A stretch of 64,000 nt of DNA from assembly GCF_004365705.1 (NCBI RefSeq), contig NZ_SOBN01000001.1, positions 1,566,555-1,630,554 on the forward strand, written 5' to 3'. Shown here one piece after another: positions 15,773-24,599 of this stretch. Position 1 is the stretch's first letter, and each line of letters starts with the position of its first letter. The translations under genes and the position numbers were made by a program. Source of the stretch: Streptomyces sp. 846.5 (GTDB taxonomy: Bacteria > Actinomycetota > Actinomycetes > Streptomycetales > Streptomycetaceae). The notes below the pieces were generated by a model. It saw only the letters and a program-made list of their open reading frames with translations. It was not told where the DNA came from and did not search any database.

Positions 15773-16535
15773 CCTCGACGTCCTCGATCAGCGGCTTTCC
15801 GGACGGCAGTGACCAGCGGATCCGCTGGGCCAACTCGGTGCGCTGTGGCTCCGGGGGCAGCGACTCGGCCGAGAAGGTGGAGAACAGGGCGCCGACGAGT
15901 TGATCCACCGTCAACTCGTGAGTGTGACGCACCGTGATCTCCCGCACCCCGCGATATCCGGCCGTCTCCAGGGCCCGGGCGTAACGGGCCCGGTCCAGGG
16001 GCGAGCCGCCGCCGGTCGGGCCGGGTCGAGTGCCGAAGTACGCCTCCAGGCAGTCGCGCAGGGCATGCGACCAGTCGGAGTCGTGCATCCACAGCGGCGT
16101 CCCGTTGGCGACCACCGCGACCCCTCCACCGGGCCGCAGCAGCGGCAACAGCCGGGGGAACAGCACCTCGTGGCGCATCCAGTGCAGCGCCTGCCCCACC
16201 AGCACCGACGCCAGCGAGCCCACCCCGATCTGGGCCCCGATCTCCGGCACATCCGCGTCGGACCCCAGCACCCACACCGTGTTCCCGGCCCCGGCCCGCG
16301 CGGCGGTCTCCCCGGCGTGCCGCAGCATGTCCGGCTCGGGGTCCATCCCGATCACGGCACGCACTCTGGCCGCCGCCGGGACGGCCAACTGGCCGGTGCC
16401 GCAGCCCAGATCCAGAACCACATCGTCCTTGGTCCACCCGAACTCCGCCTGCAACGCGTCGAAGAGTTCGGAGGGATATCCGCGCCGGTACTTGGCGTAG
16501 TACTCGGCCACCTCACCGCTGAATCCCGTACCCAT
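15732..16535 (-). CDS. Class I SAM-dependent methyltransferase
   Basis: 267 residues from ATG 16535. The N-terminus has AEYYAKYRRGYP, then the SAM motif VVLDLGCGTGQLAVP near residue 40 and IGMDPEPDML. Family members with this start are common in actinobacteria as small-molecule methyltransferases; the substrate is unknown. A further in-frame ATG at 16556 exists but lacks a better ribosome site. Confidence 0.83.
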   Translation of the reverse strand: MGTGFSGEVAEYYAKYRRGYPSELFDALQAEFGWTKDDVVLDLGCGTGQLAVPAAARVRAVIGMDPEPDMLRHAGETAARAGAGNTVWVLGSDADVPEIGAQIGVGSLASVLVGQALHWMRHEVLFPRLLPLLRPGGGVAVVANGTPLWMHDSDWSHALRDCLEAYFGTRPGPTGGGSPLDRARYARALETAGYRGVREITVRHTHELTVDQLVGALFSTFSAESLPPEPQRTELAQRIRWSLPSGKPLIEDVEVTAVLAHAPSAPR

Positions 16536-16626
16536 GGTCCAACTCTGCCCGACCATGGGCGATCACACGCCGGAACGGTCGGCTTTCAGCCGTCGGACCC
16601 GGGTCCGCCGCCTGCGAGAACAACCG

Positions 16627-17286
16627 TCAGGCCGAGGAGACCAGGTTGTTCTCGTAGGCGAAGACCACGGCCTGGACCCGGTCGCGCAGGCCCAGCTTCA
16701 TCAGCAACCGGCTGACATGGGTCTTCACCGTGTTCTCGGCCAGGTTCAGGGCCGCGGCGATCTCGGCGTTGGAGAGGCCGCGGGCCACTTGCACCAGCAC
16801 GCTCTGCTCGCGCGGGGTGAGCGACTGCAGTGCGGTCGCCGCCTCGCCGCCCTCGACCGGCAGCCGGGAGGCGAAGGTGTCCAGCAGCCGGCGGGTGATT
16901 CTGGGCGCCACCACGGCCTCGCCGGCGGCGACCACCCGGATCGCCTCCAGCAGCTCCTCCGGGCGGGCGTTCTTCAGCAGGAAGCCGGAGGCGCCCGCGC
17001 GCAGCCCGGCGAAGGCGTACTCGTCCAGGTCGAAGGTGGTGAGGATGAGCACCCGAGTGCCGGGACACTCGTTGACGATCCGCCGGGTGGCCTCGATCCC
17101 GTCCATGCCGGGCATCCGCACGTCCATCAGCACGACCTCGGGCTTGTCCCGCAGAGCGAGCCGGACGGCCTCGGCTCCGTCGGCGGCTTCCCCGGCGACG
17201 GCCAGGTCCGGCTGGGACTCCAGGACGAGGGAGAAGGCGACGCGCAGCAGCGGCTGGTCGTCGACGAGCAGCACCCGGATGGTCAC
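16627..17286 (-). CDS. NarL/LuxR-type response regulator
   Basis: 219 residues. Receiver domain with acidic pair DD (9-10), phosphoacceptor Asp 55 in VLMDVRMPG, Thr in ILTTF and Lys in FLLKN. C-terminal LuxR HTH with SLTPREQSVLVQVARGLSNAEIA and TVKTHVSRLLMKL. Overlaps the histidine kinase stop by 4 bp (17283-17286), so the pair is coupled. It probably controls the adjacent ABC exporter. Confidence 0.92.
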   Translation of the reverse strand: MTIRVLLVDDQPLLRVAFSLVLESQPDLAVAGEAADGAEAVRLALRDKPEVVLMDVRMPGMDGIEATRRIVNECPGTRVLILTTFDLDEYAFAGLRAGASGFLLKNARPEELLEAIRVVAAGEAVVAPRITRRLLDTFASRLPVEGGEAATALQSLTPREQSVLVQVARGLSNAEIAAALNLAENTVKTHVSRLLMKLGLRDRVQAVVFAYENNLVSSA

Positions 17287-18695
17287 GCGGGCTCCAGTTC
17301 GGCGGTGTCGTGGCGGCGAGCGGGTTCCGGGGCGGGGGCGGGTGCGAGGTCGGGTTCCGCGACGGCCGCGGGTTCGGCAACGGCCGCGGGTTCGGCAACG
17401 GGTTCCGGCCGCGGGACGACGTCCGGCGCGGGCTCGGCCAGGTCGAAAGTGGCGCTGACGCGCCAGCCCCGGCCGCCGGGCCTGGGCCCCGCCGTCAGCC
17501 CGCCGCCGAACGCGGCCACGCGTTCGCGCATCCCGATCAGGCCATGGCCCTCGCCGTCGGAGGCGGTGGCGGCCTTGTGGCCGTCATCGCTGACCTCGAC
17601 CGTCATCGCGGTGCCCTCGACCTGGACCGTCACCCGGGCCTCCGAGACCCCGGCCGCATGCTTGAGCGTGTTGGTCAGGGATTCCTGTACCAATCGATAC
17701 ACCGTCAGCTGGGCGCCGGGCGAGACCGCCTCGGTCGCCCCGGACACCGAGAGCCCGGTCGGCAGCCCGGCCGCGCGGACCTGGCGTGCCAGCGCCTCCA
17801 GCTGTCCGATTCCGGGCTGCGGATGCCGCAGCGCCTCCGGCTCGTCCGCGCGCAGCACGCCCAGGAAGCGGCGCATGTCGGTGAGCGCCTGACGGCCGGT
17901 CTCGGCGGACTGGCGCATCGCGGCGGTGGCCCGCTCGGGGGCGTGCGGGTTGGCGTAGACGGCGCCGTCGGCGAGGGCGACCATGACCGAGAGGTTGTGG
18001 GTGACGATGTCGTGCATCTCACGTGCGATCCGCGAGCGCTCCTCCGCGACCGCCAGCGCCGCCTGCTGGTCCCGCTGCCGCTCCAGGTCGAGGGCGCGCT
18101 GCTCCAGGCTGGCCAGCCGGCCGCGACGGGCCCTGACGTTGAATCCCAGCACCAGGGCGGCGGTGACCGTACCGGAGAACAGCAGGAACACCTTGATGGT
18201 GTCCACGATCACATCGGTCGGGCTGAGCGCCACCCCGTTCGGGTAGTGGGGGCTCAGGTCCGGCCAGCTCAGCGCGGCGAGCAGGGCCCCGAGCTCGCAG
18301 ACCGCGAAGGCGAGCCAGGTCTGGGCCCGGCGGCAGTGCACCGCCACGGTGTGCAGGGCCAGCAGTACGGCAAAGTCGCTGGGCATGCCGCCGTGGACCG
18401 TGAGCCACTGGACGAAGGCCACCCCCGCGATCACACAGAACACCGGGAACGGCGCGCTACGGCGCAGGGCGAGCGGCAGCACCAGGCCCACGTTCAGCAG
18501 CAGCAGACCCGGTCCGTTGGTCGCCAGAGCATGGCCCAGCGAGGTGAGCATCAGCAGCAGGGCGACGACGGTGTCGACCGCCGTCGCATAGCGGCCCCGG
18601 CCCGCGCTCGTGGCGAGCCCCCGCAGCGAGGTGAGGTCGAAACGCTTCCCGGTCATGCGCACCAGTCTCACACTCTTCTCTGCGGGGGCCGTCAC
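17283..18695 (-). CDS. Membrane sensor histidine kinase (HisKA_3 type)
   Basis: 470 residues. About five transmembrane segments in residues 37-180, then a coiled region and the HisKA_3 box EMHDIVTHNLSVMVA (His about 228) followed by an HATPase domain ending GHGLIGMRERV. The last 50 residues are Pro/Ala-rich with repeated AEPAAV units, an unusual low-complexity tail. The start is GTG 18695 or ATG 18656; neither has a strong ribosome site. Partner of the response regulator downstream. Confidence 0.9.
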   Translation of the reverse strand: MTAPAEKSVRLVRMTGKRFDLTSLRGLATSAGRGRYATAVDTVVALLLMLTSLGHALATNGPGLLLLNVGLVLPLALRRSAPFPVFCVIAGVAFVQWLTVHGGMPSDFAVLLALHTVAVHCRRAQTWLAFAVCELGALLAALSWPDLSPHYPNGVALSPTDVIVDTIKVFLLFSGTVTAALVLGFNVRARRGRLASLEQRALDLERQRDQQAALAVAEERSRIAREMHDIVTHNLSVMVALADGAVYANPHAPERATAAMRQSAETGRQALTDMRRFLGVLRADEPEALRHPQPGIGQLEALARQVRAAGLPTGLSVSGATEAVSPGAQLTVYRLVQESLTNTLKHAAGVSEARVTVQVEGTAMTVEVSDDGHKAATASDGEGHGLIGMRERVAAFGGGLTAGPRPGGRGWRVSATFDLAEPAPDVVPRPEPVAEPAAVAEPAAVAEPDLAPAPAPEPARRHDTAELEPA

Positions 18696-18705
18696 ACAGC
18701 AGCGG

Positions 18706-19541
18706 TCAGGCGTCCTTGCGCCGAAGCACCGTGGCGCCGCCGACCAGGGCCGCGACCACGTAGATGCACAGCACCCCGAAGCCGACCCACGGGCTCAGCG
18801 CGTTCGCATCGCCGTGCAGGGTGAACAGCGCGCCGCCGGCCGCTCCCGGCAGATACGGCGAGATGTTCGACTGCCAGCTGCTCGGCAGCGCCTCGACCAG
18901 CAGCGGCAGCACCAGCAGCATGCCGAACAGGGAGGCGATCCCGGCGGCGGTGTTGCGCAGCAGCGCGCCCAGGCCCACGGCGATCAGGCCGATCGCGGTG
19001 AGGTAGAGGCCCAGCCCGAAGACCGCGCGGGGCACCCCGGGGTCGCTGAAAGAGGCGCCGATGTGCTTGCTGCTGAAGATGGCCTGTCCGATGAAGAACG
19101 CGGCCAGCGCGGACAGCGTGCCGACGACCCAGGTCGCGACGCCGAACACGATCGCCTTGGCCCACAGCACCGGCAGCCGCTTCGGCACGGCGGAGACGGT
19201 GGCGCGGATCATGCCGGTCGAGTACTCGCCGGTGAACATGAGCACGCCGAGCACGCCGATGGCCATCTGCGCCAGGTAGTAGCCGCGCAGGCTGTGGTCG
19301 GTCGGGTTGAAGGACGCGCGTTCGTCCGCGTGCAGCTGGCTGAAGTGGTCCAGCATGGCCCAGCACAGCAGGGCGCCGAAGCCCACGGTCAGCACGATGC
19401 CTGCGGCCAGGGTCCAGTAGGTGGACCGCAGCGAGCGGAACTTGATCCACTCGGACTTCAGCACCCGGCCCAGGGTGACCTTGGTCTCGGCCTCGGGGGC
19501 AGCGTGGTGGCGATGGGGGATGCTTCCAGGACGGCGCTCAT
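18706..19541 (-). CDS. ABC-2 type transporter permease (apparent 5' frameshift)
   Basis: About 275 residues, with six hydrophobic segments; the conserved entry is VLKSEWIKFRSLRSTYWTL, common to Streptomyces ABC-2 permeases. The ATG at 19541 overlaps the ATPase stop (ATGA) and follows AAGGAGA, so it is the natural start, but its frame (MSAVLEASPIATTLPP) joins the permease frame only if one C is added to the C5 run (plus-strand G5, 19495-19499). The uncorrected frame can be read from 19560 (MSRRPQHERR). It exports an unknown substrate with the ATPase. Confidence 0.82.
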
Positions 19542-20512
19542 GCTGCGGTCTCCTTGACACGCTCGTCGGCGGTCCGCGATGCGGCGCCGGTTCGGGCAGT
19601 GCCCGTCTGATACTCGACGGCGTCCTTGGTGAGTTCCATGAACGCCTCCTCCAGCGAGGCCTGATGCGGCGTCAATTCGAAGAGCACCAGCTGGTTCTGG
19701 GCCGCGAGACGGCCGATCTGCTCGCTGTCGGCACCGCTGACGTCCAGGACGTCCGCGCTGTCCGCGTCGGAGGTCACCGCCACCCCGGGCAGGTCGCGCA
19801 GCAGTTCGCCCAGACGCACCGAGTCGGGCGTGCGGACCCGGACGGCCTGGCCGACCGAGGCCCGCGAGGTGAACTCGGCGACCGAGGTGTCGGCGATGAG
19901 CCTGCCCCGGCCGACCACGATCAGATGCTCGGCGGTCAGCGCCATCTCGCTCATCAGGTGCGAGGAGACCAGCACCGTGCGGCCTTCGGCAGCCAGCGAC
20001 TTCATCAGGTTGCGGATCCAGAGGATGCCCTCCGGGTCCAGGCCGTTCACCGGCTCGTCCAGGATCACCGTGGCCGGGTCGCCGAGCAGCGCCGAGGCGA
20101 TGCCGAGGCGCTGGCCCATGCCGAGCGAGAAGGCGCCGGCCCGCTTGCGGGCGACCTCGTGCAGACCCACCAGGTCCACGACCTCGTCGACCCGGCGCAT
20201 CGGCAGGCCGTGGGTGGCGGCCAGCGCCGCCAGGTGGTTCCAGGCGCTGCGCCCGGTGTGGACGGCGCGGGCCTCCAGCATCGCGCCGACCTCGCGCAGC
20301 GGCGCGGGGTGGTCGGCGTAGCGGCGGCCGTTCACGGTGGCGTGGCCCGCGCTGGGCGCGTCCAGACCGAGCAGCATCCGCATGGTGGTCGACTTGCCGG
20401 CGCCGTTGGGGCCGAGGAAGCCGGTGACGATGCCGGGGCGGACGGTGAAGCTCAGGTCCTCCACCGCGGTCTTGGGGCCGTAGCGTTTGGTCAGGCCGAC
20501 AGCTTCGATCAT
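19538..20512 (-). CDS. ABC transporter ATP-binding protein
   Basis: 324 residues. Walker A GPNGAGKST (34-42), signature FSLGMGQRLGIA, Walker B VILDEP and the H-loop SSHLMSEM, the pattern of the DrrA/CcmA-like ATPases that drive drug or lipid efflux. GAGGAA lies upstream of ATG 20512. First gene of the ATPase-permease-kinase-regulator block transcribed leftward. Confidence 0.92.
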   Translation of the reverse strand: MIEAVGLTKRYGPKTAVEDLSFTVRPGIVTGFLGPNGAGKSTTMRMLLGLDAPSAGHATVNGRRYADHPAPLREVGAMLEARAVHTGRSAWNHLAALAATHGLPMRRVDEVVDLVGLHEVARKRAGAFSLGMGQRLGIASALLGDPATVILDEPVNGLDPEGILWIRNLMKSLAAEGRTVLVSSHLMSEMALTAEHLIVVGRGRLIADTSVAEFTSRASVGQAVRVRTPDSVRLGELLRDLPGVAVTSDADSADVLDVSGADSEQIGRLAAQNQLVLFELTPHQASLEEAFMELTKDAVEYQTGTARTGAASRTADERVKETAA

Positions 20513-20647
20513 GACGTGGGTTCCTCGACGGACTTCAGCGGGGCGTACGTGCGGACGTGCCCACGCTAGTTTCCGGGGCCACCCCGCCACGAGCCGCCAG
20601 GGATGTACCGAACGGGCGGTAGGGGTGGTTCGAGCGATGCACCCGCC

Positions 20648-20665
20648 CTCCTCCTCAAGGAGGAG
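20648..20665 (+). promoter_or_regulatory. Perfect hairpin hiding a ribosome binding site
   Basis: CTCCTCCT, then CA, then AGGAGGAG: an 8-bp perfect stem whose 3' arm is an ideal Shine-Dalgarno sequence for ATG 20669. The 5' arm mimics the anti-Shine-Dalgarno of 16S rRNA. In RNA it would hide the ribosome site. Confidence 0.5.
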
Positions 20666-20668
20666 ACC

Positions 20669-20872
20669 ATGCAAGAGCTGTGCGGGGGCGTGCGGGGGCA
20701 TGGACGGCGGTCGGCGCTGCGGGTGTGCTTCGGTCGGCAGCGGTCGGCGGCGGTCGCGGGGAGCCACCGGGGGTGTCCGACGGCGCGGCTGGTGGGGGCA
20801 GAGGTGCCCGTGGTCGGGCCTGTGGCGGCGCGAGGGACACGCTCCGTCGTCGCCCGCCACTGTCAAGGCTGA
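20669..20872 (+). CDS. Possible 67-residue peptide
   Basis: Starts MQELCGGVRGHGRRS 3 nt after the AGGAGGAG Shine-Dalgarno arm and ends at TGA 20870. Composition is Arg/Gly/Val-rich with two cysteines and no recognised domain. Support comes mainly from the very strong ribosome site. It may equally be a regulatory leader for hypX or not a gene. Confidence 0.25.
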   Translation: MQELCGGVRGHGRRSALRVCFGRQRSAAVAGSHRGCPTARLVGAEVPVVGPVAARGTRSVVARHCQG

Positions 20873-20987
20873 TGACACTGTGTGATGCATCAGATCCGAA
20901 GCGTAGCGATCCTTCGACAGGGTAGGGACGGCGGCATATGCATGCCCCCCTTCCGCAACGCATCCCTCGGATCCGCCGGAGGCTCGT

Positions 20988-22742
20988 ATGTCCCAACGAC
21001 TGCACGACCGACGACTGCGCATCCTCGTCTTCGCCAGCGCGTTCAACAGTCTCACCCAGCGCATCACCCTGGAACTCGCCGCGCTGGGCCACGACACCGC
21101 CGTCGCCCTCGCGGTGGACGCCGGGGCGGAGCTGCGGGCAGCCGTCCGCAGACACGACCCCGAGCTGATCGTCTGCCCCATGCTGACCAGCGCCGTCCCG
21201 GAGGACGTCTGGTCCACCCGCACCTGCCTCATCGTCCACCCTGGACCGCCCGGCGACCGCGGCCCCTCCTCGCTGGACTGGGCCCTGGGCGCGGGGCTGC
21301 GGCAGTGGGGCGTCACCGTGCTGCAGGCCGTCGCCGAGATGGACGCCGGCGTCATCTGGGCGGCCGAACCGTTCGACATCCCCGACCTGCCCGGCGGCAT
21401 CAGCAAGAGCGACGTCTACCGCAACGAGCTCTCCGACGCCGTCTCCCGCGCCGTGGAACGCGCCGTTCGGCGCTTCGCCTCGGGCGAGTTCCGCCCCAGG
21501 CCGGCGCCGCCCGGGGTCGCCCGTCCGTACTACCGGCAGGAGAACCGCCGCATCGACTGGGCCGGCGACAGCACCGCGACCGTGTCGCGGGCCCTGCGCA
21601 ACGCCGACTCCAGCCCCGGCGTCCTCGACGTGATCGGCGGACGCGGCTACTACCTGTTCGGCGGGCAGCCCGAGGAGGGGCCGTTGCTGCCCGGCCGCCG
21701 ACGGCCCGGGGCCTTCCTGGCCACCCGGGGCGGCGCGGTCTGCCGGGCCACCGCCGACGGCGCGGTCTGGCTCACCGCGGCCCGGCCCCGCCGCCTGCCC
21801 GGCGGGCCGCCGACCGCGAAGGCCCCCGCCGCGGACGCACTCGCCGGTCACCTGCGGGGCGTGCCGGAGTTACCCGCCTCGCACGTCCGACTCCCGTCCG
21901 GATCCCGGCAGACCTGGAGCACCGTGCGCTACGAGGAGCAGGGCCCGGTCGGCCTGCTGCGCTTCTCCTTCCCCGGCGGCGCGATGAGCACCGGCGACTG
22001 CCGCCGACTGCTGGCCGGCTACCGGCACGCCCTGGACCGGCCGACCAGGGTGCTGCTGCTCGGCGCCTCCCGCGACGTCTTCTCGCACGGCATCCACCTG
22101 GGCGCGATCGAGGCCGCCGCCGACCCGGCCCGCGAGTCCTGGGCCAACATCAACGCCATGGACGACCTGGTCGAGGCGATCCTCAACACCCACGACCGGA
22201 TCACCGTCGCCGCGCTCGGCGGCAACGCCGCAGCCGGCGGGCTGATGCTGGCGCTCGCCGCCGACGAGGTCTGGGTGCGCGACGGCGCGGTGCTCAACCC
22301 GCACTACCGGCTGATGGGCCTGTACGGATCGGAGTACTGGACCAGCACCCTCCCACGCCGGGTCGGACCCGGCACCGCCGAACGGCTCACCGGCGAGGCC
22401 CTCCCCCTGGTGGCTGCACAGGCCCTGCGACTGGGCCTGATCGACCGGGTCCTGGACTGCGCCCCGCAGCGCTTCACCGACGAGGCGGCCGCCCTCGGCC
22501 AGGAACTGGCCGCCGCCCCGGACTGGCCCCGCCGCCTCGCCGCCAAGCGCCGCGCCCGCGAACACGCCGATGCCCAGCGCCCCCTGGCCTGGTACCGCTC
22601 CGAGGAACTGGCCCACATGTACCGCAACTTCTACGCCCCGGACGAGCCCTACCACGAACTACGCCGCGCCTTCCTGCACAAGACCCCGCCACCCACGACC
22701 CCGGAACGCCTGCACCGGGTACGCCCGGCCGTCGCCGCCTGA
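20988..22742 (+). CDS. hypX: HypX/HoxX-type protein (formyl transferase-enoyl-CoA hydratase fusion)
   Basis: 584 residues. N-terminal formyltransferase-like domain (about 1-290) with HPGPPGDRGPSSLDWAL (84-100), and a C-terminal crotonase domain (about 310-540) with SHGIHLGAIE and NAAAGGLMLALAADEVW. This order is that of HypX/HoxX, which makes the CO ligand of NiFe hydrogenase from a one-carbon precursor under oxic conditions. No other hyp or hydrogenase genes are in the window. GGAGG stands 5 nt before ATG 20988. Confidence 0.87.
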   Translation: MSQRLHDRRLRILVFASAFNSLTQRITLELAALGHDTAVALAVDAGAELRAAVRRHDPELIVCPMLTSAVPEDVWSTRTCLIVHPGPPGDRGPSSLDWALGAGLRQWGVTVLQAVAEMDAGVIWAAEPFDIPDLPGGISKSDVYRNELSDAVSRAVERAVRRFASGEFRPRPAPPGVARPYYRQENRRIDWAGDSTATVSRALRNADSSPGVLDVIGGRGYYLFGGQPEEGPLLPGRRRPGAFLATRGGAVCRATADGAVWLTAARPRRLPGGPPTAKAPAADALAGHLRGVPELPASHVRLPSGSRQTWSTVRYEEQGPVGLLRFSFPGGAMSTGDCRRLLAGYRHALDRPTRVLLLGASRDVFSHGIHLGAIEAAADPARESWANINAMDDLVEAILNTHDRITVAALGGNAAAGGLMLALAADEVWVRDGAVLNPHYRLMGLYGSEYWTSTLPRRVGPGTAERLTGEALPLVAAQALRLGLIDRVLDCAPQRFTDEAAALGQELAAAPDWPRRLAAKRRAREHADAQRPLAWYRSEELAHMYRNFYAPDEPYHELRRAFLHKTPPPTTPERLHRVRPAVAA

Positions 22743-23406
22743 GTTGTCAGCGGGCTGCGGTCAACTAGTCGGCGCTCCAGGGTGACCGGTCGATGCGGGT
22801 CCGGGGACTGTCTCGCGGCCGAGCCCCCGTCCCGCGACCGGGTACAGCTTGCGCTGTTGCTCCCGCTGAACCACCGTCACCTCCAGGGGCGCGATGGTCC
22901 GTGCCGGGCTGGGGTGGCTCGCTGTCGCTCGCGGCCAACCACAAGGGAGCGGGGGCGGGTGGTGGAGCGTGCATTGCCCGGTGGCGCGCCGGTACCGGGG
23001 CTCAAGAAGCGATTCGCCGGGCTGGTTTGCACGGGTTTCGGGTCATTCACCCTACTCTCGGGTCACTCGTCCGACGGATCCTGCCCGCTATATCCGTTAT
23101 GGCGTCAAAACAGTGACCCGAAAGCAGGGTGAGTGACCCGAAATAGGTGAACCCGGCCAGCCCCGCGCCCGCGCCGCACACCCCTCGCCGGGCCCGGTCC
23201 GCCCCCGGCCCTTGTCGCGCGGCGGAGCCGCTTCCTTCCGGGCGCGAGCCCAGGAAACGGCGCGCAACGCGCCCCACCGACAATGCCGTTGCAGGCGTGA
23301 GTCGCCCCCACGGCCGCACCGCACCATCCGCTCCACGTCGCCATGAGATTGCCTCGGACGGGGAAAGTATTGGCGGCTCTGCGGACCTTACCGGCATCCT
23401 GTCCCA
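22743..23406. other. Non-coding stretch with inverted-repeat element
   Basis: 664 bp without a convincing gene; short open frames here lack ribosome sites and family resemblance. Its main content is the 108-bp inverted-repeat element at 23036-23143. The right part (23290-23406) probably holds the promoter of the GNAT gene. Confidence 0.5.
23036..23143. repeat. 108-bp element with 32-bp inverted arms
   Basis: Arms at 23036-23067 and 23112-23143 match in 29 of 32 positions. Each arm has two copies of TCGGGTCA(C/T)T about 20 bp apart, giving four copies. The 44-bp centre has its own stem, ACGGAT (23074-23079) with ATCCGT (23092-23097). Weaker complementarity (GGGCTGG on both flanks) extends the fold to about 23018-23165. 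It looks like a MITE or a multi-site regulator/replication structure; no target duplication was seen. Confidence 0.75.
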
Positions 23407-23895
23407 ATGCTGATCAGGGAAGCCAACACCGAGGACTGGGCCGTTATCTGGCCCTTCTTCCGAGAGATCGTCACCGCAGGCGAGACGTTCACCTATCCGA
23501 CCGATCCAAGCGAGGAACGGGGCCGCGACTGGTGGCTCCTCTCGCCCCCGAACCGCACGGTCGTCGCTGTCGACGATGCCGGAACGGTCCTGGGCACGGC
23601 GAAGATGAACAGCAACCACATGGGCAACGGTTCGCACATCGCGAGCGCCAGCTACATGGTCGACCCGGCACACTCCGGGCGCGGCGTGGGCCGCGGCCTG
23701 TGCGAGTACACGGTGGAGTGGGCGCGCGCGGCCGGCTTCCGGGCGATGCAGTTCAACGCAGTCGTTGAGACGAATGCGCCCGCGGTGCAGCTCTACCGGT
23801 CCCTCGGCTTCGAGGTGCTGGGCACACTGCCGGAAGGCTTCCGGCATCCGACGAATGGCTATGTCGGGCTGCACATCATGCACCGCGCCCTCTGA
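23407..23895 (+). CDS. GNAT-family N-acetyltransferase
   Basis: 162 residues, whole GNAT fold. The acetyl-CoA loop is AHSGRGVGRGL (about 94-104), and the C-terminus has VETNAPAVQLYRSLGFEVLGTLPEGF, typical of the RimI/phosphinothricin-acetyltransferase-like subgroup. It acetylates an amine of a small molecule or protein; the substrate is not known. It is the last intact gene before the transposon remnants. Confidence 0.9.
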   Translation: MLIREANTEDWAVIWPFFREIVTAGETFTYPTDPSEERGRDWWLLSPPNRTVVAVDDAGTVLGTAKMNSNHMGNGSHIASASYMVDPAHSGRGVGRGLCEYTVEWARAAGFRAMQFNAVVETNAPAVQLYRSLGFEVLGTLPEGFRHPTNGYVGLHIMHRAL

Positions 23896-24049
23896 CGTGC
23901 GGTCTCACTCGACGTCGGTGCGGACGCGCCGGAACGCGGCAAGCGGATCCGCAGCGCGGGTGACTGCCGGGCCCACGACGATATGTGACGTACCGGCAGC
24001 AGGCGCCCAAAACTCCGGCGGCGCGGACCGCTCCGGCCACGGAGTTCGG

Positions 24050-24538
24050 GATTTCGAAGAGCTTCAGGTCCATCTCGGGCAGGTCGACGGCGGGCATCCG
24101 GGCCTGGACCTCCTTGTGGAGCTCGACCAGGGAGGCGGGCTCGTCCAGGCGGTCCAGGCCGGTCAGGATGATGCGGTCGCGGCCGCCTCTCTGCTCGATC
24201 CGCACGGCGGGGTTGGCGGCCAGGCCGTCGGCGAACTCCCGGTGAGCCTGGTGGAGCCGGTCGGTCCACTGCGCGAGGATGCGGTCCGGCTTCGGGTCCA
24301 GGTCCAGTTCCTCGCAGACCCGGGCGCGGGCGGCCTGCCAGGCGGTGTCGTCCAGCAGCCGGGCGTTGGGGTCGCCCCACTTGCGCAGGCCCGGCACGAA
24401 GACCTCGTGCCGGTGCAGGGACCAGCGCAGGGCCTCGGTGCCGGCCACGATCAGGGCGCGCTTCTCGACGCTGCCGACCGGCATCGGTGGTGGGGGGAAG
24501 ACCAGGCGGCGCCAGGCGGGGGTGAGGAACTTCGCCGG
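24050..24538 (-). pseudogene. Internal fragment of Tn3-family transposase
   Basis: About 163 codons resembling the central part of actinobacterial Tn3-family TnpA: PAKFLTPAWRRLVF, then EALRWSLHRHEVFVPGLRKW, GDPNARLLDDTAWQAAR and LDRLDEPASLVELHKEVQAR, ending VDLPEMDLKLFEI. Both the N-terminal domain and the catalytic DDE part are missing, so it cannot be active. Family assignment is from memory of TnpA sequences. Confidence 0.7.
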
Positions 24539-24599
24539 CACCCCCACCCCGGCCGGACCAACACCCCGACAGCTCGACGTCCCGGCTGGCGCCACGCTC

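Larger units (their letters stand above)
20513..20987. other. Divergent intergenic region before hypX
   Basis: 475 bp between the ABC ATPase gene (leftward) and hypX (rightward). It contains a Shine-Dalgarno-hiding hairpin (20648-20665), a possible 67-codon ORF (20669-20872), and the short repeat TGATG around 20870-20890. The ribosome site of hypX is GGAGG at 20978-20982. No clear -35/-10 pair was found. Confidence 0.4.

Noticed and set aside
16534-18824. Long rightward open frames opposite the two-component genes
   Set aside because: The response regulator and histidine kinase motifs on the other strand are complete; the rightward frames only reflect high GC at third positions.
18706-20512. 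Antibiotic self-resistance exporter of a biosynthetic cluster
   Set aside because: The ATPase is DrrA-like, but no biosynthetic genes surround it, so only a general efflux role is supported.
23036-23143. CRISPR array made of TCGGGTCACT repeats
   Set aside because: Repeats are only 10 bp, occur in inverted pairs, and lack regular spacers or cas genes.
22743-23406. tRNA or small structured RNA gene in the 664-bp gap
   Set aside because: No cloverleaf or T-loop GTTCGAATC-type sequence was found; the visible structure is a simple inverted repeat, reported as such.
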